Assembly (NCBI RefSeq): GCF_009769735.1
Contig: NZ_WSRO01000002.1
Coordinates: forward strand, 2,356,001 to 2,420,000
Direction of reading: 5' to 3'
Length of the DNA stretch: 64,000 bases
From: Streptomyces sp. BA2
GTDB lineage: Bacteria > Actinomycetota > Actinomycetes > Streptomycetales > Streptomycetaceae
The position numbers were made by a program, and so were the translations under genes. The notes beneath the pieces were generated by a model that ran no database searches, was not told the origin of the DNA, and was given only the letters and a program-made list of their open reading frames with translations. Of this stretch, positions 55,972 to 64,000 are shown one piece after another. Position 1 is the first letter of the stretch; every line of letters starts with the position of its first letter.

Positions 55972-56346
55972 TCAGCTCCTGTTGTACGGGGGCGAGTGCT
56001 GGGGCTTGTACGGGGATGAGTGCTGGGGCGAAGCCGCGGGCGTCCCCATGGGTGAGGGCGCCGGCGGCCCGGGGCGTGCGTCGAGCGCGGTCAGCGCGTC
56101 ACGCAGTCCCCGGTGTACATCCTCGTACACCTCGATGTGGCCGTCCGTGGCGAGGTGGTCGGCGTCGCCGAGCCGCCGGAGCAGGCCGTCCACCTCGGCG
56201 TCACCGGTCGGCACGCGCTCCACCCCGAGGGGCGCGGGACCGACGGGGTCGTACGTCTCCGGCTCGGGCTCGGGCGTCCGCGCCTCCGCCTCGGCGGCCT
56301 CGGGCTCCACCAGCTCAGGCTCGGGGCCCGGCAACGAGTCGTTCAT
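55972..56346 (-). CDS. small hypothetical protein upstream of tlyA
   Basis: 124 residues. An acidic Pro/Glu N-terminus (about 1-45) is followed by a short helical core (GDAEVDGLLRRLGDADHLA, then GHIEVYEDVHRGLRDALTAL) and a Pro/Ser-rich tail ending in a short HSSPYKPQHSPPYN repeat. It is soluble and conserved in position before tlyA in Streptomyces as far as I recall. Function unknown. First gene of the tlyA-nadK transcript, divergent from the SCP2 gene. Confidence 0.75.
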   Translation of the reverse strand: MNDSLPGPEPELVEPEAAEAEARTPEPEPETYDPVGPAPLGVERVPTGDAEVDGLLRRLGDADHLATDGHIEVYEDVHRGLRDALTALDARPGPPAPSPMGTPAASPQHSSPYKPQHSPPYNRS

Positions 56347-56388
56347 GCCCCGACGCTACCGCGAAGCGCTGCGGTACCGTCGATCACG

Positions 56389-56736
56389 ATGGCGACGATC
56401 GAAGAGTGCCGGACGGCGCTCGACAAACTCTCGGACAATCTGGCGGGCGCCGAAGGCGGCGTGCGCAGTGCCGCCGCGCTCAACCGCTCGCTGAGCTGCC
56501 GCATCACCGATCTCGACGTGACCTTCACGGGCCGTCTCGAGAACGGCCGGATCACGGTGCTCGACACGCATCCCGGCCCCCCTCGCGAGAAGGCCGAGAT
56601 CCGCCTCACCATGTCCGGCGACGATCTGGTGGCGATGGTCGACGGCGAGCTGAACTTCGCGAAGGCCTGGGCCTCCGGCCGGGTCAAACTGGAGGCGGGC
56701 CTGCGTGACTTGCTCCGCCTCAGGTCGCTGCTTTAA
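56389..56736 (+). CDS. SCP2 sterol-carrier-domain protein
   Basis: 115 residues. A single SCP2-like domain: LENGRITVLDTHPGPPREKA, then EIRLTMSGDDLVAMVDGELN and KAWASGRVKLEAGLRDLLRL. It may bind a hydrophobic ligand such as a fatty acyl chain. It is divergent from the tlyA group (42-bp gap) and overlaps the convergent siderophore ATPase gene by 17 bp. Confidence 0.88.
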   Translation: MATIEECRTALDKLSDNLAGAEGGVRSAAALNRSLSCRITDLDVTFTGRLENGRITVLDTHPGPPREKAEIRLTMSGDDLVAMVDGELNFAKAWASGRVKLEAGLRDLLRLRSLL

Positions 56737-57619
56737 CCCCTGCGGTCGCCGCGTCCGCGGGCTTCTTGCGCACCCGCCGCGCCGCGGGCACCACGAGCGG
56801 TGTCCCGGTCTCCGGGTCGTCGATGATCTGGCAGTCCATCCCGAAGGTGTCCCGCACCAGCTCCGTCGTGACGACGTCGGACGGCGCGCCCTCGGCGATG
56901 ACCTCGCCGTCGCGCAGGGCGATGAGGTGGGTGGCGTACCGGGCCGCGTGGTTGAGGTCGTGCAGGACGGCCACGAGCGTGCGGCCCTGCTCCTCGTGGA
57001 GGTCGGCGCACAGGTCGAGCACGTCGATCTGGTGCTGGATGTCGAGGAACGTCGTCGGCTCGTCCAGGAGCAGGAGCGGGGTCTGCTGGGCGAGTGCCAT
57101 CGCGATCCAGACGCGCTGGCGCTGTCCGCCGGAGAGTTCGTCGACATAGCGATCGGCCAGTTCGGCGACACCGGTCGAGGCCATGGACTCGCCCACGATC
57201 CGCTCGTCCTGCGCCGACCACTGGCGAAGGAGCCCCTGGTGGGGGTAGCGGCCGCGCGCCACCAGGTCGCCCACCGTGATGCCGTCGGGCGCGATGGACG
57301 ACTGCGGGAGCAGGCCGAGCGTCCGGGCCACCTTCTTCGCGGGCATCGACTGGATGACGTTGCCGTCGAGCAGGACGCGGCCCGCCGATGGCTTGAGCAT
57401 CCTCGACAGGGCGCGCAGCAGGGTGGACTTGCCGCAGGCGTTCGGGCCGACGATCACCGTGAAGGAGTTGTCGGGGATCTCGACGGACAACTTCTCCGCG
57501 ATGACGCGCTGGTCGTAGCCAAGGGTCACGTCGTCCGCGATGAGCCGGTTCACTGCGGCACGCTCCTGCCTGTCGGTGCTCTCAGAGGTATTCGTGTTCG
57601 TGGCCGTGCGCGTCTTCAT
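56720..57619 (-). CDS. iron-siderophore ABC transporter ATP-binding protein (FepC/FhuC type)
   Basis: 299 residues. Walker A is GPNACGKSTLLRALSRML, signature VDELSGGQRQRVWIAMALAQ, Walker B LLLLDEPTTFLD, switch His in VLHDLNHAARY. The ATG overlaps the stop of the upstream permease (ATGA). The start at 57619 is chosen on the family N-terminus (DDVTLGYDQRVI). Part of a leftward fepD-fepG-fepC operon under the iron box at 59689. Confidence 0.93.
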   Translation of the reverse strand: MKTRTATNTNTSESTDRQERAAVNRLIADDVTLGYDQRVIAEKLSVEIPDNSFTVIVGPNACGKSTLLRALSRMLKPSAGRVLLDGNVIQSMPAKKVARTLGLLPQSSIAPDGITVGDLVARGRYPHQGLLRQWSAQDERIVGESMASTGVAELADRYVDELSGGQRQRVWIAMALAQQTPLLLLDEPTTFLDIQHQIDVLDLCADLHEEQGRTLVAVLHDLNHAARYATHLIALRDGEVIAEGAPSDVVTTELVRDTFGMDCQIIDDPETGTPLVVPAARRVRKKPADAATAGVKAAT

Positions 57620-58644
57620 ATCCGCCCCGCCTTGCGCTCGATGACCAGCAGCCACAGCAGGTAGATGCCGCCGAGCACTCCCGTGACCACGCCGACGGGC
57701 AGCTGGTCGGCGCCGAAGGCCCGCTGCGATGCCCAGTCCGCGACGATCAGCAGGGTGGCGCCCATGAACATCGCGGGCAGCAGGTTCGGCCCCGGCGAGC
57801 GGGTGAGCCGCCTGGCCAGCTGCGGTGCGGTGAGCGCGACGAAGCTGACGGGGCCCGCCGCGGCGGTGGCGGCGGCGACGAGCAGCACGGCCGAGCCCAT
57901 CAGGACGAGGCGGGTGCGTTCGACGGGCACGCCGAGCGCGTACCCGACGTCGTCGCCCATCTCCAGCATCCGCAGCGGACGTGCGTACGTCATGACGAGG
58001 GGTACGAGGATCGCGCACAGGACGAGCAGCGGCCAGACCTGCTCCCAGTCCCGGCCGTTGAGGGAGCCGGTCATCCAGACGACGGCGCGGGCGGCGTCGA
58101 CGATGTCCGCCTTGGTGAGCAGATAGCCGTTGATCGCGGTGACGAAGGCGGAGACACCGATGCCGACCAGGACGAACCGGAAGCCGTGCACGCCCCGCTT
58201 CCAGGCAAGCACGTAGATCGCGAAGCCGGTGACCAGACCGCCCACGAGCGCGCCCCCGGCGACCTGCACCGCGCTGCCCTGGAAGAGGACGATCATGATG
58301 AGCGCGCCCGCGGTGGACCCCTGCCCCAGGCCGAGGATGTCCGGACTGCCCAGCGGATTGCGGGAGATGGACTGGAAGATCGCGCCGCCGAGCCCGAGCG
58401 CGGCCCCCACGAGGAGGCCGACCAGGACCCGCGGAAGCCGCAGGTCGTTGATGATGAACTCCTGCCCGGCGTCTCCGTTGCCGAGCAGGGTGCGGATGAC
58501 GTCGGCGGCGGGGATGGGGAAGTCGCCGGTGCCGATCAGGACGACGCTCGCGGCGAGCGCGGCCAGGATGAGCACGGCGACGACCACGGCCGTGCGGACG
58601 TCGAGGCGGAAGCTGAGCCCGCCCCGGGTGCGTATCGCCTTCAC
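57616..58644 (-). CDS. iron-siderophore ABC permease (FecCD family, FepG-like)
   Basis: 342 residues with about nine to ten helices. It has LRLPRVLVGLLVGAALGLGG and GSPDILGLGQGSTAGALIMI, the FecCD conserved segments. It forms a heterodimer with the overlapping upstream permease. Both ends overlap neighbours by 4 bp. Confidence 0.93.
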   Translation of the reverse strand: MKAIRTRGGLSFRLDVRTAVVVAVLILAALAASVVLIGTGDFPIPAADVIRTLLGNGDAGQEFIINDLRLPRVLVGLLVGAALGLGGAIFQSISRNPLGSPDILGLGQGSTAGALIMIVLFQGSAVQVAGGALVGGLVTGFAIYVLAWKRGVHGFRFVLVGIGVSAFVTAINGYLLTKADIVDAARAVVWMTGSLNGRDWEQVWPLLVLCAILVPLVMTYARPLRMLEMGDDVGYALGVPVERTRLVLMGSAVLLVAAATAAAGPVSFVALTAPQLARRLTRSPGPNLLPAMFMGATLLIVADWASQRAFGADQLPVGVVTGVLGGIYLLWLLVIERKAGRI

Positions 58645-59684
58645 AGCTGAGCCAGCCTCCGCCGTCGTACGAGAAAGATGAAGACCGGAGCGCCGATCAA
58701 CGCGGTGATGATGCCGACCTGAAGTTCGGCGGGCCGCGCGACGATGCGCCCGATGACGTCGGCGCCGAGCAGAAGGACCGGCGAGAGGATCGCCGCGTAC
58801 GGCAGGATCCAGCGCATGTCGGGCCCGGTGAAGGAGCGCACGACGTGCGGCACCATCAGGCCGACGAACATGATGGGCCCGCAGGCCGCGGTCGCCGCCC
58901 CGCAGAGCAGGGTCGCGGCGGCCATGGACAGGGCGCGGGTGCGGTTCAGATGGGCGCCGAGCGCGCGGGCGGTGTCGTCACCCATGGCCATGGCGTTGAG
59001 CGGCCGGGCGAGGCCGAGTGCGACCACGATGCCGATCACGAGGAACGGCAGGACCTGAAGGATGGTCTCGTTCTTGGCGGAGGCCAGGGAACCGACCGTC
59101 CAGAAGCGCATCTTGTTGAGCGCGGCGTTGTCCGTGATCATCACGGCCTGCAGATAGCCGTAGAGCGCGGCGCTCAGCGCGGTACCTGCGAGCGCGAGCC
59201 GTACGGGCGTCGCGTTGCGGGTCCCGCCGAGGGCGTAGACGGCGGCGCCGACAACTGCCGCTCCGGCGAAGGCGAACCACACGTAGCCGCTCAGTGAGGT
59301 GACGCCGAAGAAGCTGATGGCGGTGACGACGGCGGCCGAAGCTCCGAGGTTGATGCCGAGCAGTCCGGGGTCGGCCAGGGGGTTGCGCGTCAGTGCCTGG
59401 AGGACGGCGCCCGCGAGACCGAGGGCCACGCCGACGAGCACCCCGAGCAGCGTCCGCGAGAGCCGCTCTCCGACGACGACATCGCCGTACGTCCCGGTGT
59501 CCTGGAAGAGACCGTGCCAGACCTGGTCCAGGGACATCTGTTTCGCACCGACCGCGATGCTCGCCACGACGACGAGCAGCAGCACACAGACCGAGACGAG
59601 GAGCCCGGCACTGCGTATCGCGCGGCGGTTGGGTGGCGCGGGGGCGGTCTCCGCGCTGGCTTCGGGGGGACTGTCGACCAACAC
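58641..59684 (-). CDS. iron-siderophore ABC permease (FecCD family, FepD-like)
   Basis: 347 residues. A variable N-terminus of about 25 residues precedes LLVSVCVLLLVVVASIAVGA and FecCD motifs (ERLSRTLLGVLVGVALGLAG, then NPLADPGLLGINLGASAAVV). First gene of the leftward uptake operon. The GTG start at 59684 has no ribosome site. A TAACCT hexamer ends 7 nt upstream inside the iron box, suggesting a leaderless, iron-repressed transcript. Confidence 0.92.
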   Translation of the reverse strand: MLVDSPPEASAETAPAPPNRRAIRSAGLLVSVCVLLLVVVASIAVGAKQMSLDQVWHGLFQDTGTYGDVVVGERLSRTLLGVLVGVALGLAGAVLQALTRNPLADPGLLGINLGASAAVVTAISFFGVTSLSGYVWFAFAGAAVVGAAVYALGGTRNATPVRLALAGTALSAALYGYLQAVMITDNAALNKMRFWTVGSLASAKNETILQVLPFLVIGIVVALGLARPLNAMAMGDDTARALGAHLNRTRALSMAAATLLCGAATAACGPIMFVGLMVPHVVRSFTGPDMRWILPYAAILSPVLLLGADVIGRIVARPAELQVGIITALIGAPVFIFLVRRRRLAQL

Positions 59685-59688
59685 CAGG

Positions 59689-59707
59689 TTAGGTTAGCCT
59701 ACCCTCG
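59689..59707. promoter_or_regulatory. iron box (DmdR/IdeR-type operator) between divergent siderophore genes
   Basis: TTAGGTTAG-C-CTACCCTCG matches the 19-bp DtxR/IdeR/DmdR consensus (TTAGGTTAG-S-CTAACCTAA): the left half is perfect and the right half matches at six of nine positions. It covers putative -10 elements of both transcripts, so iron-loaded repressor would silence permeases and binding proteins together. Confidence 0.8.
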
Positions 59708-59737
59708 CACTGGACTTCGACGAGAGAAGCACGACCT

Positions 59738-60778
59738 ATGCATGCCCGCCGCCCGATACCTGCCGGTCTGACCCGTCGTGGTGTCCTCGGTGCAGGCGGC
59801 GCCCTCGGCCTCGGCGGACTCCTGACAGCATGCGGCGGCAGCGACGGCGGCGCAAAATCGCCGGGCGGCGGCACGGGCTGGAGCTTCAAGGACGACCGGG
59901 GAACCACCGCGAAGGCCGCGAAACGCCCGCGCCGCATCGTCGCCTACATCGGCGCCGCCGCCGCGCTGCACGACTTCGGCGTCGAGTGCACCGGCGTCTT
60001 CGGCCCGACGAAGCTGAAGAACGGCGAACCCGACGTACAGGCAGCGGATGTCGATGTCGACAAGGTGACCATCATCGGCAACGCCTGGGGCGAGTTCAGC
60101 GTCGAGAAGTACGCGAAGCTCCGCCCCGAGCTCCTCGTCAGCACCATGAACGAGTCACCGAGGCTCTGGTACGTCCCCGACGACTCCGCCAAGAAGATCA
60201 CCCCGCTCGCGCCCAGCGTCGGCATCCTCACCGGCAAGACGTCTCTGACGAAGGTGATCGGCCGCTTCGCCGAGCTCGCCGAATCCCTCGGCGCCGACCT
60301 CGCGGCGGAGAAGGTCACCGCCGCGAAGAAGCGCTTCGAGGCGGCCTCGGAAACCCTCCGCAGGTCCGCGAGGGCGGCGAAGTCCCGGGGCGGCATCAAG
60401 GTCATGGCGGTGGCGGCGCAGGCCGACATGCTCTACGTGGGCGACCCTGCCGACTTCACCGACCTCCGCCACTACGCGGACCTCGGCATCGAGTTCGTCA
60501 CCCCGACGAAGACCGCCGAGGGCGGCTTCTTCCAGGAGCTCGGCTGGGAGAACGCCGACACGTACGAAGCCGATCTGATCCTCGTCGACAAACGGACCGG
60601 CAACCTCCAGCCCGGCGAGCTCAAGAAGTCCAAGCCGACCTGGGCGAAACTCCCCGCGGTCAAGGCGGACCAGGTCATCTCCTGGTCCAACGAAGCTCAG
60701 TTCAGCCACGCCGGCTACGCGCCGCTCATCGAGCAGCTCGCGGCAGCCGTCGACAAGTCGAGGAAGGCGGCAGCCTGA
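59738..60778 (+). CDS. iron-siderophore substrate-binding lipoprotein 1
   Basis: 346 residues. A twin-arginine-like signal (LTRRGVLGAGG) and lipobox LTAC (Cys32) precede a class III binding fold (RRIVAYIGAAAALHDFGVEC, then VTIIGNAWGEFSVEKYAKLR). It captures a ferric siderophore outside the membrane. ATG 59738 follows GAGAAG. First gene of a rightward three-gene unit; the second is a close paralogue. Confidence 0.92.
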   Translation: MHARRPIPAGLTRRGVLGAGGALGLGGLLTACGGSDGGAKSPGGGTGWSFKDDRGTTAKAAKRPRRIVAYIGAAAALHDFGVECTGVFGPTKLKNGEPDVQAADVDVDKVTIIGNAWGEFSVEKYAKLRPELLVSTMNESPRLWYVPDDSAKKITPLAPSVGILTGKTSLTKVIGRFAELAESLGADLAAEKVTAAKKRFEAASETLRRSARAAKSRGGIKVMAVAAQADMLYVGDPADFTDLRHYADLGIEFVTPTKTAEGGFFQELGWENADTYEADLILVDKRTGNLQPGELKKSKPTWAKLPAVKADQVISWSNEAQFSHAGYAPLIEQLAAAVDKSRKAAA

Positions 60779-61824
60779 TGCCCACCACCCACCGCCCCCT
60801 TGCCGGCAGAGGCTTGTCTGCCCCTGGAGGCATGTCACGCCGCGGCCTGCTCGCCTCCGGCGGGGCCCTCGGCCTCGGCGCCCTGCTCACCGCCTGCGGG
60901 AGCGAGAAGAAGTCGGAGAAGGACTTGGGCTCCAAGCCCTGGAGCTTCAAGGACGACCGCGGCAAGACCGCCGAGGTGAACCACACCCCGAAGAACATCG
61001 TCGCCTACATCAGCACGGCGGCGGCCCTGCACGACTACGGCGTCACCTGCACCGGAGTCTTCGGCCCCTCCAAGCCGGTGGACGGCAAGCCCAACCCCCA
61101 GGCGGGCGATCTCGATGTCGACAAACTGACGAGCCTGGGCGAGTCCTTCAACCAGTTCAGCATCGAGAAGTACGCGGCGCTCAAGCCCGACCTCCTGATC
61201 AGCAACATGTTCCCGCCGCCCGCTCTCTGGTTCGTGCCCGCGGACAGCACCAAGAAGATCGAGGCGCTCGCGCCCACGGTCGGCATCAAGGGCGCCCGCG
61301 TCTCGCTGCTCGAACCGCTCAAGCGCTACACCGAGCTCGCCGAGGCGCTCGGCGGGGACCTCGGGACGGAGAAGGTGCGCGCCGCCAAGGCCCGCTTCGA
61401 CAAGGCCGAGCGCCGACTGCGCGAGGCGGCCAAGGCCAACCGCGGCCTGAAGGTCCTCGCGATGACCGGTGACGCCGACCAGTTCTACGTCGCCGTGCCG
61501 GACTCCTACTGCGACCTCAACTACTTCAAGGACCTCGGCGTCGAGTTCGTCGAGGGCAAGAAGAGCGACGAATGGGGCTTCTGGGAGTTCCTCAGCTGGG
61601 AGAACGCCGACAAATACCACGCGGATCTCATCATGATGGACAACCGGTCCAGCGCGCTGCCGCCCAAGGAGCTCGCGAAGAAACCCACCTGGGAGCTGCT
61701 CCCCGCCGTCAAGGCCGACCAGACCGTGCCCTGGTCCATGGAGGAGCGCTACAGCTACGCCGGTTTCGCCCCTGTGCTCGAACAACTCGCCGCCGCCATC
61801 GAGAAGTCGAAGAGGCTCACCTGA
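60778..61824 (+). CDS. iron-siderophore substrate-binding lipoprotein 2 (tandem paralogue)
   Basis: 348 residues. The second signal MSRRGLLASGG and lipobox LTAC (Cys40) precede the same fold. Shared segments include WSFKDDRG, VAYI.TAAALHD and CTGVFGP. Later parts differ more (MFPPPALWFVPADSTKKIEA, YVAVPDSYCDLNYFKDLGVE), suggesting altered ligand preference after duplication. The start overlaps the preceding stop by 1 bp (TGATG), so it is translationally coupled. Confidence 0.92.
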   Translation: MPTTHRPLAGRGLSAPGGMSRRGLLASGGALGLGALLTACGSEKKSEKDLGSKPWSFKDDRGKTAEVNHTPKNIVAYISTAAALHDYGVTCTGVFGPSKPVDGKPNPQAGDLDVDKLTSLGESFNQFSIEKYAALKPDLLISNMFPPPALWFVPADSTKKIEALAPTVGIKGARVSLLEPLKRYTELAEALGGDLGTEKVRAAKARFDKAERRLREAAKANRGLKVLAMTGDADQFYVAVPDSYCDLNYFKDLGVEFVEGKKSDEWGFWEFLSWENADKYHADLIMMDNRSSALPPKELAKKPTWELLPAVKADQTVPWSMEERYSYAGFAPVLEQLAAAIEKSKRLT

Positions 61825-62657
61825 TGACTGACTCCCCGTACCACTTCTTCGACGTCCACGTGCTGCGCACGGAGTACGTCACCCCCTCCATGATCCGCGT
61901 AGCCCTCGGCGGCGACGGCCTGGCCCGGATGGCCTCGGCGGGCCGTGACCAGCGCATCAAGATCTTCCTCCCGCACCCGGGCCAGGACGCCCCCGTCATG
62001 CCGGACACGACGGAAGGCGACGCATCCAGCTGGTACGCCGACTGGTGCGCCCTCGACCCGGACGTGCGGGGCATCATGCGCACCTACACCACGCGTGAAC
62101 TGCGCCGCGATCCCGACGAGTTGATCGTCGACTTCGCGGTCCACGGCGCGGCTCCCTCGCCCCACGACGGCCCGGCCACCAGCTGGGCGCGGTCCGCCCG
62201 TCCCGGCGCGCGGATCGGCGTACTCGCCCCGATCGAGGAGGAGAACGGCGCCTACGACTTCAGGCCGCCGCAGGACACCGACTGGGTCCTGCTGACCGCC
62301 GACGAGTCGGCGCTCCCCGCGGTGGCGGCCATCCTGGAGACGCTCCCGCCTGCGACGCCGACCCGCGTCTGGATCGAGGTCCACGACCCCGCGGACAAGC
62401 AGGAGCTGCCCACGAAGGCCGACGCCCAGATCACCTGGCTCACGGAGGAGGGCGCGACGCCGTCGGCGATCCGTGCCGCCGAGCTGCCTTCGGGCACTTC
62501 GTACGCCTGGGTCACCGGCGAGTCCGCCACGGTCAAGACGGTCCGCCGCCACCTGGTCGGCGACCGCGGCTTCGACCGCAAGCGGATCTCGTTCTCGGGC
62601 TACTGGCGCAAGGGCACCACCACGGACGAACTGATAGACCGCAACGAAACGGCCTGA
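61824..62657 (+). CDS. siderophore-interacting protein (SIP-family FAD reductase)
   Basis: 277 residues. The FAD domain has MRTYTTRELRRDPDELIVDF (R-x-Y-T-x-R flavin motif) and DGPATSWARSARPGARIGVL. The NAD(P)-binding part has VLLTADESALPAVAAILETL and ends SFSGYWRKGTTTDELIDRNE. It reduces ferric siderophores in the cytoplasm to release iron. The ATG overlaps the stop of binding protein 2 (TGATG). It completes the uptake pathway of this locus. Confidence 0.93.
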   Translation: MTDSPYHFFDVHVLRTEYVTPSMIRVALGGDGLARMASAGRDQRIKIFLPHPGQDAPVMPDTTEGDASSWYADWCALDPDVRGIMRTYTTRELRRDPDELIVDFAVHGAAPSPHDGPATSWARSARPGARIGVLAPIEEENGAYDFRPPQDTDWVLLTADESALPAVAAILETLPPATPTRVWIEVHDPADKQELPTKADAQITWLTEEGATPSAIRAAELPSGTSYAWVTGESATVKTVRRHLVGDRGFDRKRISFSGYWRKGTTTDELIDRNETA

Positions 62658-62690
62658 CCCACCCCGCCCCGAAACGGCGCCGGAACACTT

Positions 62691-62720
62691 GAAGCCCCGA
62701 CCACCCCTGGCCGGGGCTTC
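62691..62720. terminator. terminator after the siderophore operon
   Basis: A 12-bp stem with one mismatch (62691-62702 with 62709-62720), containing a perfect GAAGCCCCG/CGGGGCTTC run and a 6-nt loop, 34 bp after the SIP gene stop. Confidence 0.8.
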
Positions 62721-62859
62721 GCCGCGGGGCGGACACTCCTCGCGGGCAGGCTGGGCCTACGCCCACAAGCCAAAGCACCCGAGCCTCGCGGACTCCCCGA
62801 GGCCGGCCCGCGCCCCCTCCCAAGCCCAAGCAGCCGAGCCCGGCGGGTCAGAGGACAGC

Positions 62860-63110
62860 GCCCGGCGCGGCAGAGGACAGCGCCCGGCGGGGCAGAGGGC
62901 AGCGCGGCAGCGGGCAGAGGGCAGAGGGCAGCGGCTGGCGGGCCAGCGGCCAGCGCGGCAGCGGGCAGCGCCCAGCGGGGCAACGCCCGGAGGTCGGCGG
63001 CCAGCGGCCAGCGGGGCAACGCCCGGAGGTCGGCGGCCAGCGGCCAGCGGGGCAACGCCCGGAGGGGCAACGCCCGACGGTCAGCGGCCAGCGGCCACCG
63101 CCAGGCGCCC
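62860..63110. repeat. GC-rich tandem repeat region
   Basis: Within the 485-bp gap between the SIP gene and the HAD gene is a run of short GCAGCGG/GGCCAGC motifs. It culminates in a 36-bp unit present twice perfectly (62972-63007, 63008-63043) and then partly again. Several frames stay open through it, but the predicted peptides are low complexity, so I do not call a gene. Confidence 0.75.
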
Positions 63111-63142
63111 AGCAGGCCAACAGCCGCCGCCCCGCAGTCGAG

Positions 63143-64000
63143 CTACACCCCCAGCCGCGACAACGCCTTCCCCGTGTCCAGCGTGCACACCCCGTCCCCC
63201 GCCTCCGTCCACGCCGCCGCGCACAGCGCCCGCAGCCCGTCCATGACCTCGCCGTCACCGTCGAGCACCAGCTCCTGCCCCCGCGCCGAAGCCGTCCACC
63301 CACCGCAGCCGAAGCCGCCCTCCGCCGGGGTCACTTCGGGCTGGCCGGTCAGCATGCCGCGCAGGTCCGCGTCCACGTACGTGGGCCGGTGCTCGGGCGG
63401 GGCCGCGAGCAGCTGGGCGCCGTCCGTGACCCCGGTCAGGACCAGCAGCGAGTCCACCTCGCCGTTGAACGCGCCCTCGATGTCCGTGTCGAGCCGATCC
63501 CCCACGACCAACGGCCGCTCGGCACCGGTCCGCAGAATCGTCTCGCGATGCATCGGAGGCAACGGCTTGCCCGCCACCTGCGGCTCCGCCCCAGTAGCGA
63601 TGCGTACGACCTCGACCGCCGCGCCATTGCCCGGCGCGATGCCCCGCGCACTGGGAATCGTCAGGTCCGTGTTGGAAGCGAACCACGGCACCCCGCGCGC
63701 GATCGCGTAACAGGCCTCGGCGAACCGGCCCCACGCCATATCGGGGCCGCCGTACCCCTGCACGACCGCCACCGGCCCGTCGTCCGCCGACTCCACCGGC
63801 TCAAGGCCCCGCTCCCGCAGCGCGACCCGCAGCCCTTCCCCACCAACAACCAGCACCCGCGCCCCCGCGGGCACTTGCTCGCTCACAAGCCGCGCCGCCG
63901 CCTGCGCGGACGTGATGACGTCCGCGGCCCCGGTCGGAATGCCGAGCTCCGTCAGATGCCCGGCCACCGCGTCCGGCGTACGCAGCGCGTTGTTCGTCAC
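63143..64000 (-). CDS. HAD-IIA family sugar-phosphatase-like protein (partial, N-terminus off window)
   Basis: 285 residues are visible and the 5' end lies beyond base 64000. The visible sequence starts at VTNNALRTP (motif II region). It continues with the HAD-IIA cap (about 20-140) and ERPLVVGDRLDTDIEGAFNG (motif IV acidic pair), so the nucleophile DxDGT should be just outside. Family members dephosphorylate sugar phosphates or p-nitrophenyl phosphate, like NagD. The C-terminal about 90 residues include an extra domain (GFGCGGWTASARGQELVLDG) that is less familiar. Confidence 0.88.
   Translation of the reverse strand: MTNNALRTPDAVAGHLTELGIPTGAADVITSAQAAARLVSEQVPAGARVLVVGGEGLRVALRERGLEPVESADDGPVAVVQGYGGPDMAWGRFAEACYAIARGVPWFASNTDLTIPSARGIAPGNGAAVEVVRIATGAEPQVAGKPLPPMHRETILRTGAERPLVVGDRLDTDIEGAFNGEVDSLLVLTGVTDGAQLLAAPPEHRPTYVDADLRGMLTGQPEVTPAEGGFGCGGWTASARGQELVLDGDGEVMDGLRALCAAAWTEAGDGVCTLDTGKALSRLGV

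Noticed and set aside
57440..57470. Walker A GPNACGKST of the siderophore ATPase as unusual
   Set aside because: The key Lys is present and I recall the Cys variant as common among actinobacterial FepC-type ATPases.
56720..58018. A 432-codon version of the siderophore ATPase
   Set aside because: The upstream part is the wrong frame of the permease; the ATG at 57619 overlapping the permease stop gives the normal length.
62600..63303. ORFs through the GC-rich repeat region
   Set aside because: Low-complexity Ala/Pro/Leu/Arg peptides in several frames, no ribosome site and no family-like segment.

Overview
The window is a stretch of high-GC actinobacterial chromosome, almost certainly from a Streptomyces. 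The grounds are the very strong G/C bias at third codon positions, frequent GTG starts and 4-bp stop/start overlaps, and gene content including a SepF-like protein, Rpf-type LysM proteins, ScpAB with a ParA, tlyA-nadK-recN and a DmdR/IdeR-type iron box. From memory the order resembles the S. coelicolor SCO1748-SCO1784 core region; no alignment could be run. No rRNA, tRNA, CRISPR array or intact insertion sequence was seen.

Layout. 1-9 kb: edge of a DUF5685 gene, a SepF-like protein, an acyl-CoA dehydrogenase, an MFS exporter, two integral-membrane enzymes (a PIG-V-like mannosyltransferase-type protein and a PAP2 phosphatase), an I78 inhibitor-like protein and an orphan ctaD. 9-14 kb: a WYL regulator that has lost its C-terminus against ctaD, a GT4 glycosyltransferase with a partner protein, and two lipoproteins. 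14-20.5 kb: a branched-chain amino-acid-type ABC transporter whose two permeases and first ATPase form one polypeptide joined by a long repetitive linker, then its second ATPase, then two secreted Rpf/LysM proteins. 20.8-27 kb: two hypotheticals, then a leftward housekeeping block aroH-tyrA-cmk-plsC-der. 27-32 kb: a YidB-like protein, a DUF6529 membrane protein with a Rieske lipoprotein, two COG3541-type nucleotidyltransferases (one decayed), and an NrtR-like Nudix regulator coupled to an ADP-ribosylglycohydrolase. 32-43 kb: parA-RHH protein-scpA-scpB-rluB (chromosome organisation and rRNA modification), ald, a TPR/STAND ATPase, a Nudix hydrolase and pyrG. 43-56 kb: GH15 hydrolase, APC permease with divergent PucR regulator, a GT4 enzyme and MraY-like protein, recN, an ABC permease, nadK and tlyA. 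56-62.7 kb: an SCP2 protein and an iron-siderophore uptake locus with divergent transcripts sharing one iron box, two tandem binding proteins and a siderophore-interacting reductase. 62.7-64 kb: a repeat-rich gap and a partial HAD-IIA phosphatase.

The most interesting features are the repeat-built linker inside the permease-ATPase fusion and the Lys-to-Arg Walker A changes (LivF-like ATPase and TPR/STAND ATPase). Next are the NrtR/ADP-ribosylglycohydrolase/nucleotidyltransferase cluster with its palindrome over the promoter, the ParA-RHH pair feeding ScpAB, the WYL truncation at ctaD, and the apparently leaderless, box-overlapped fep operon.
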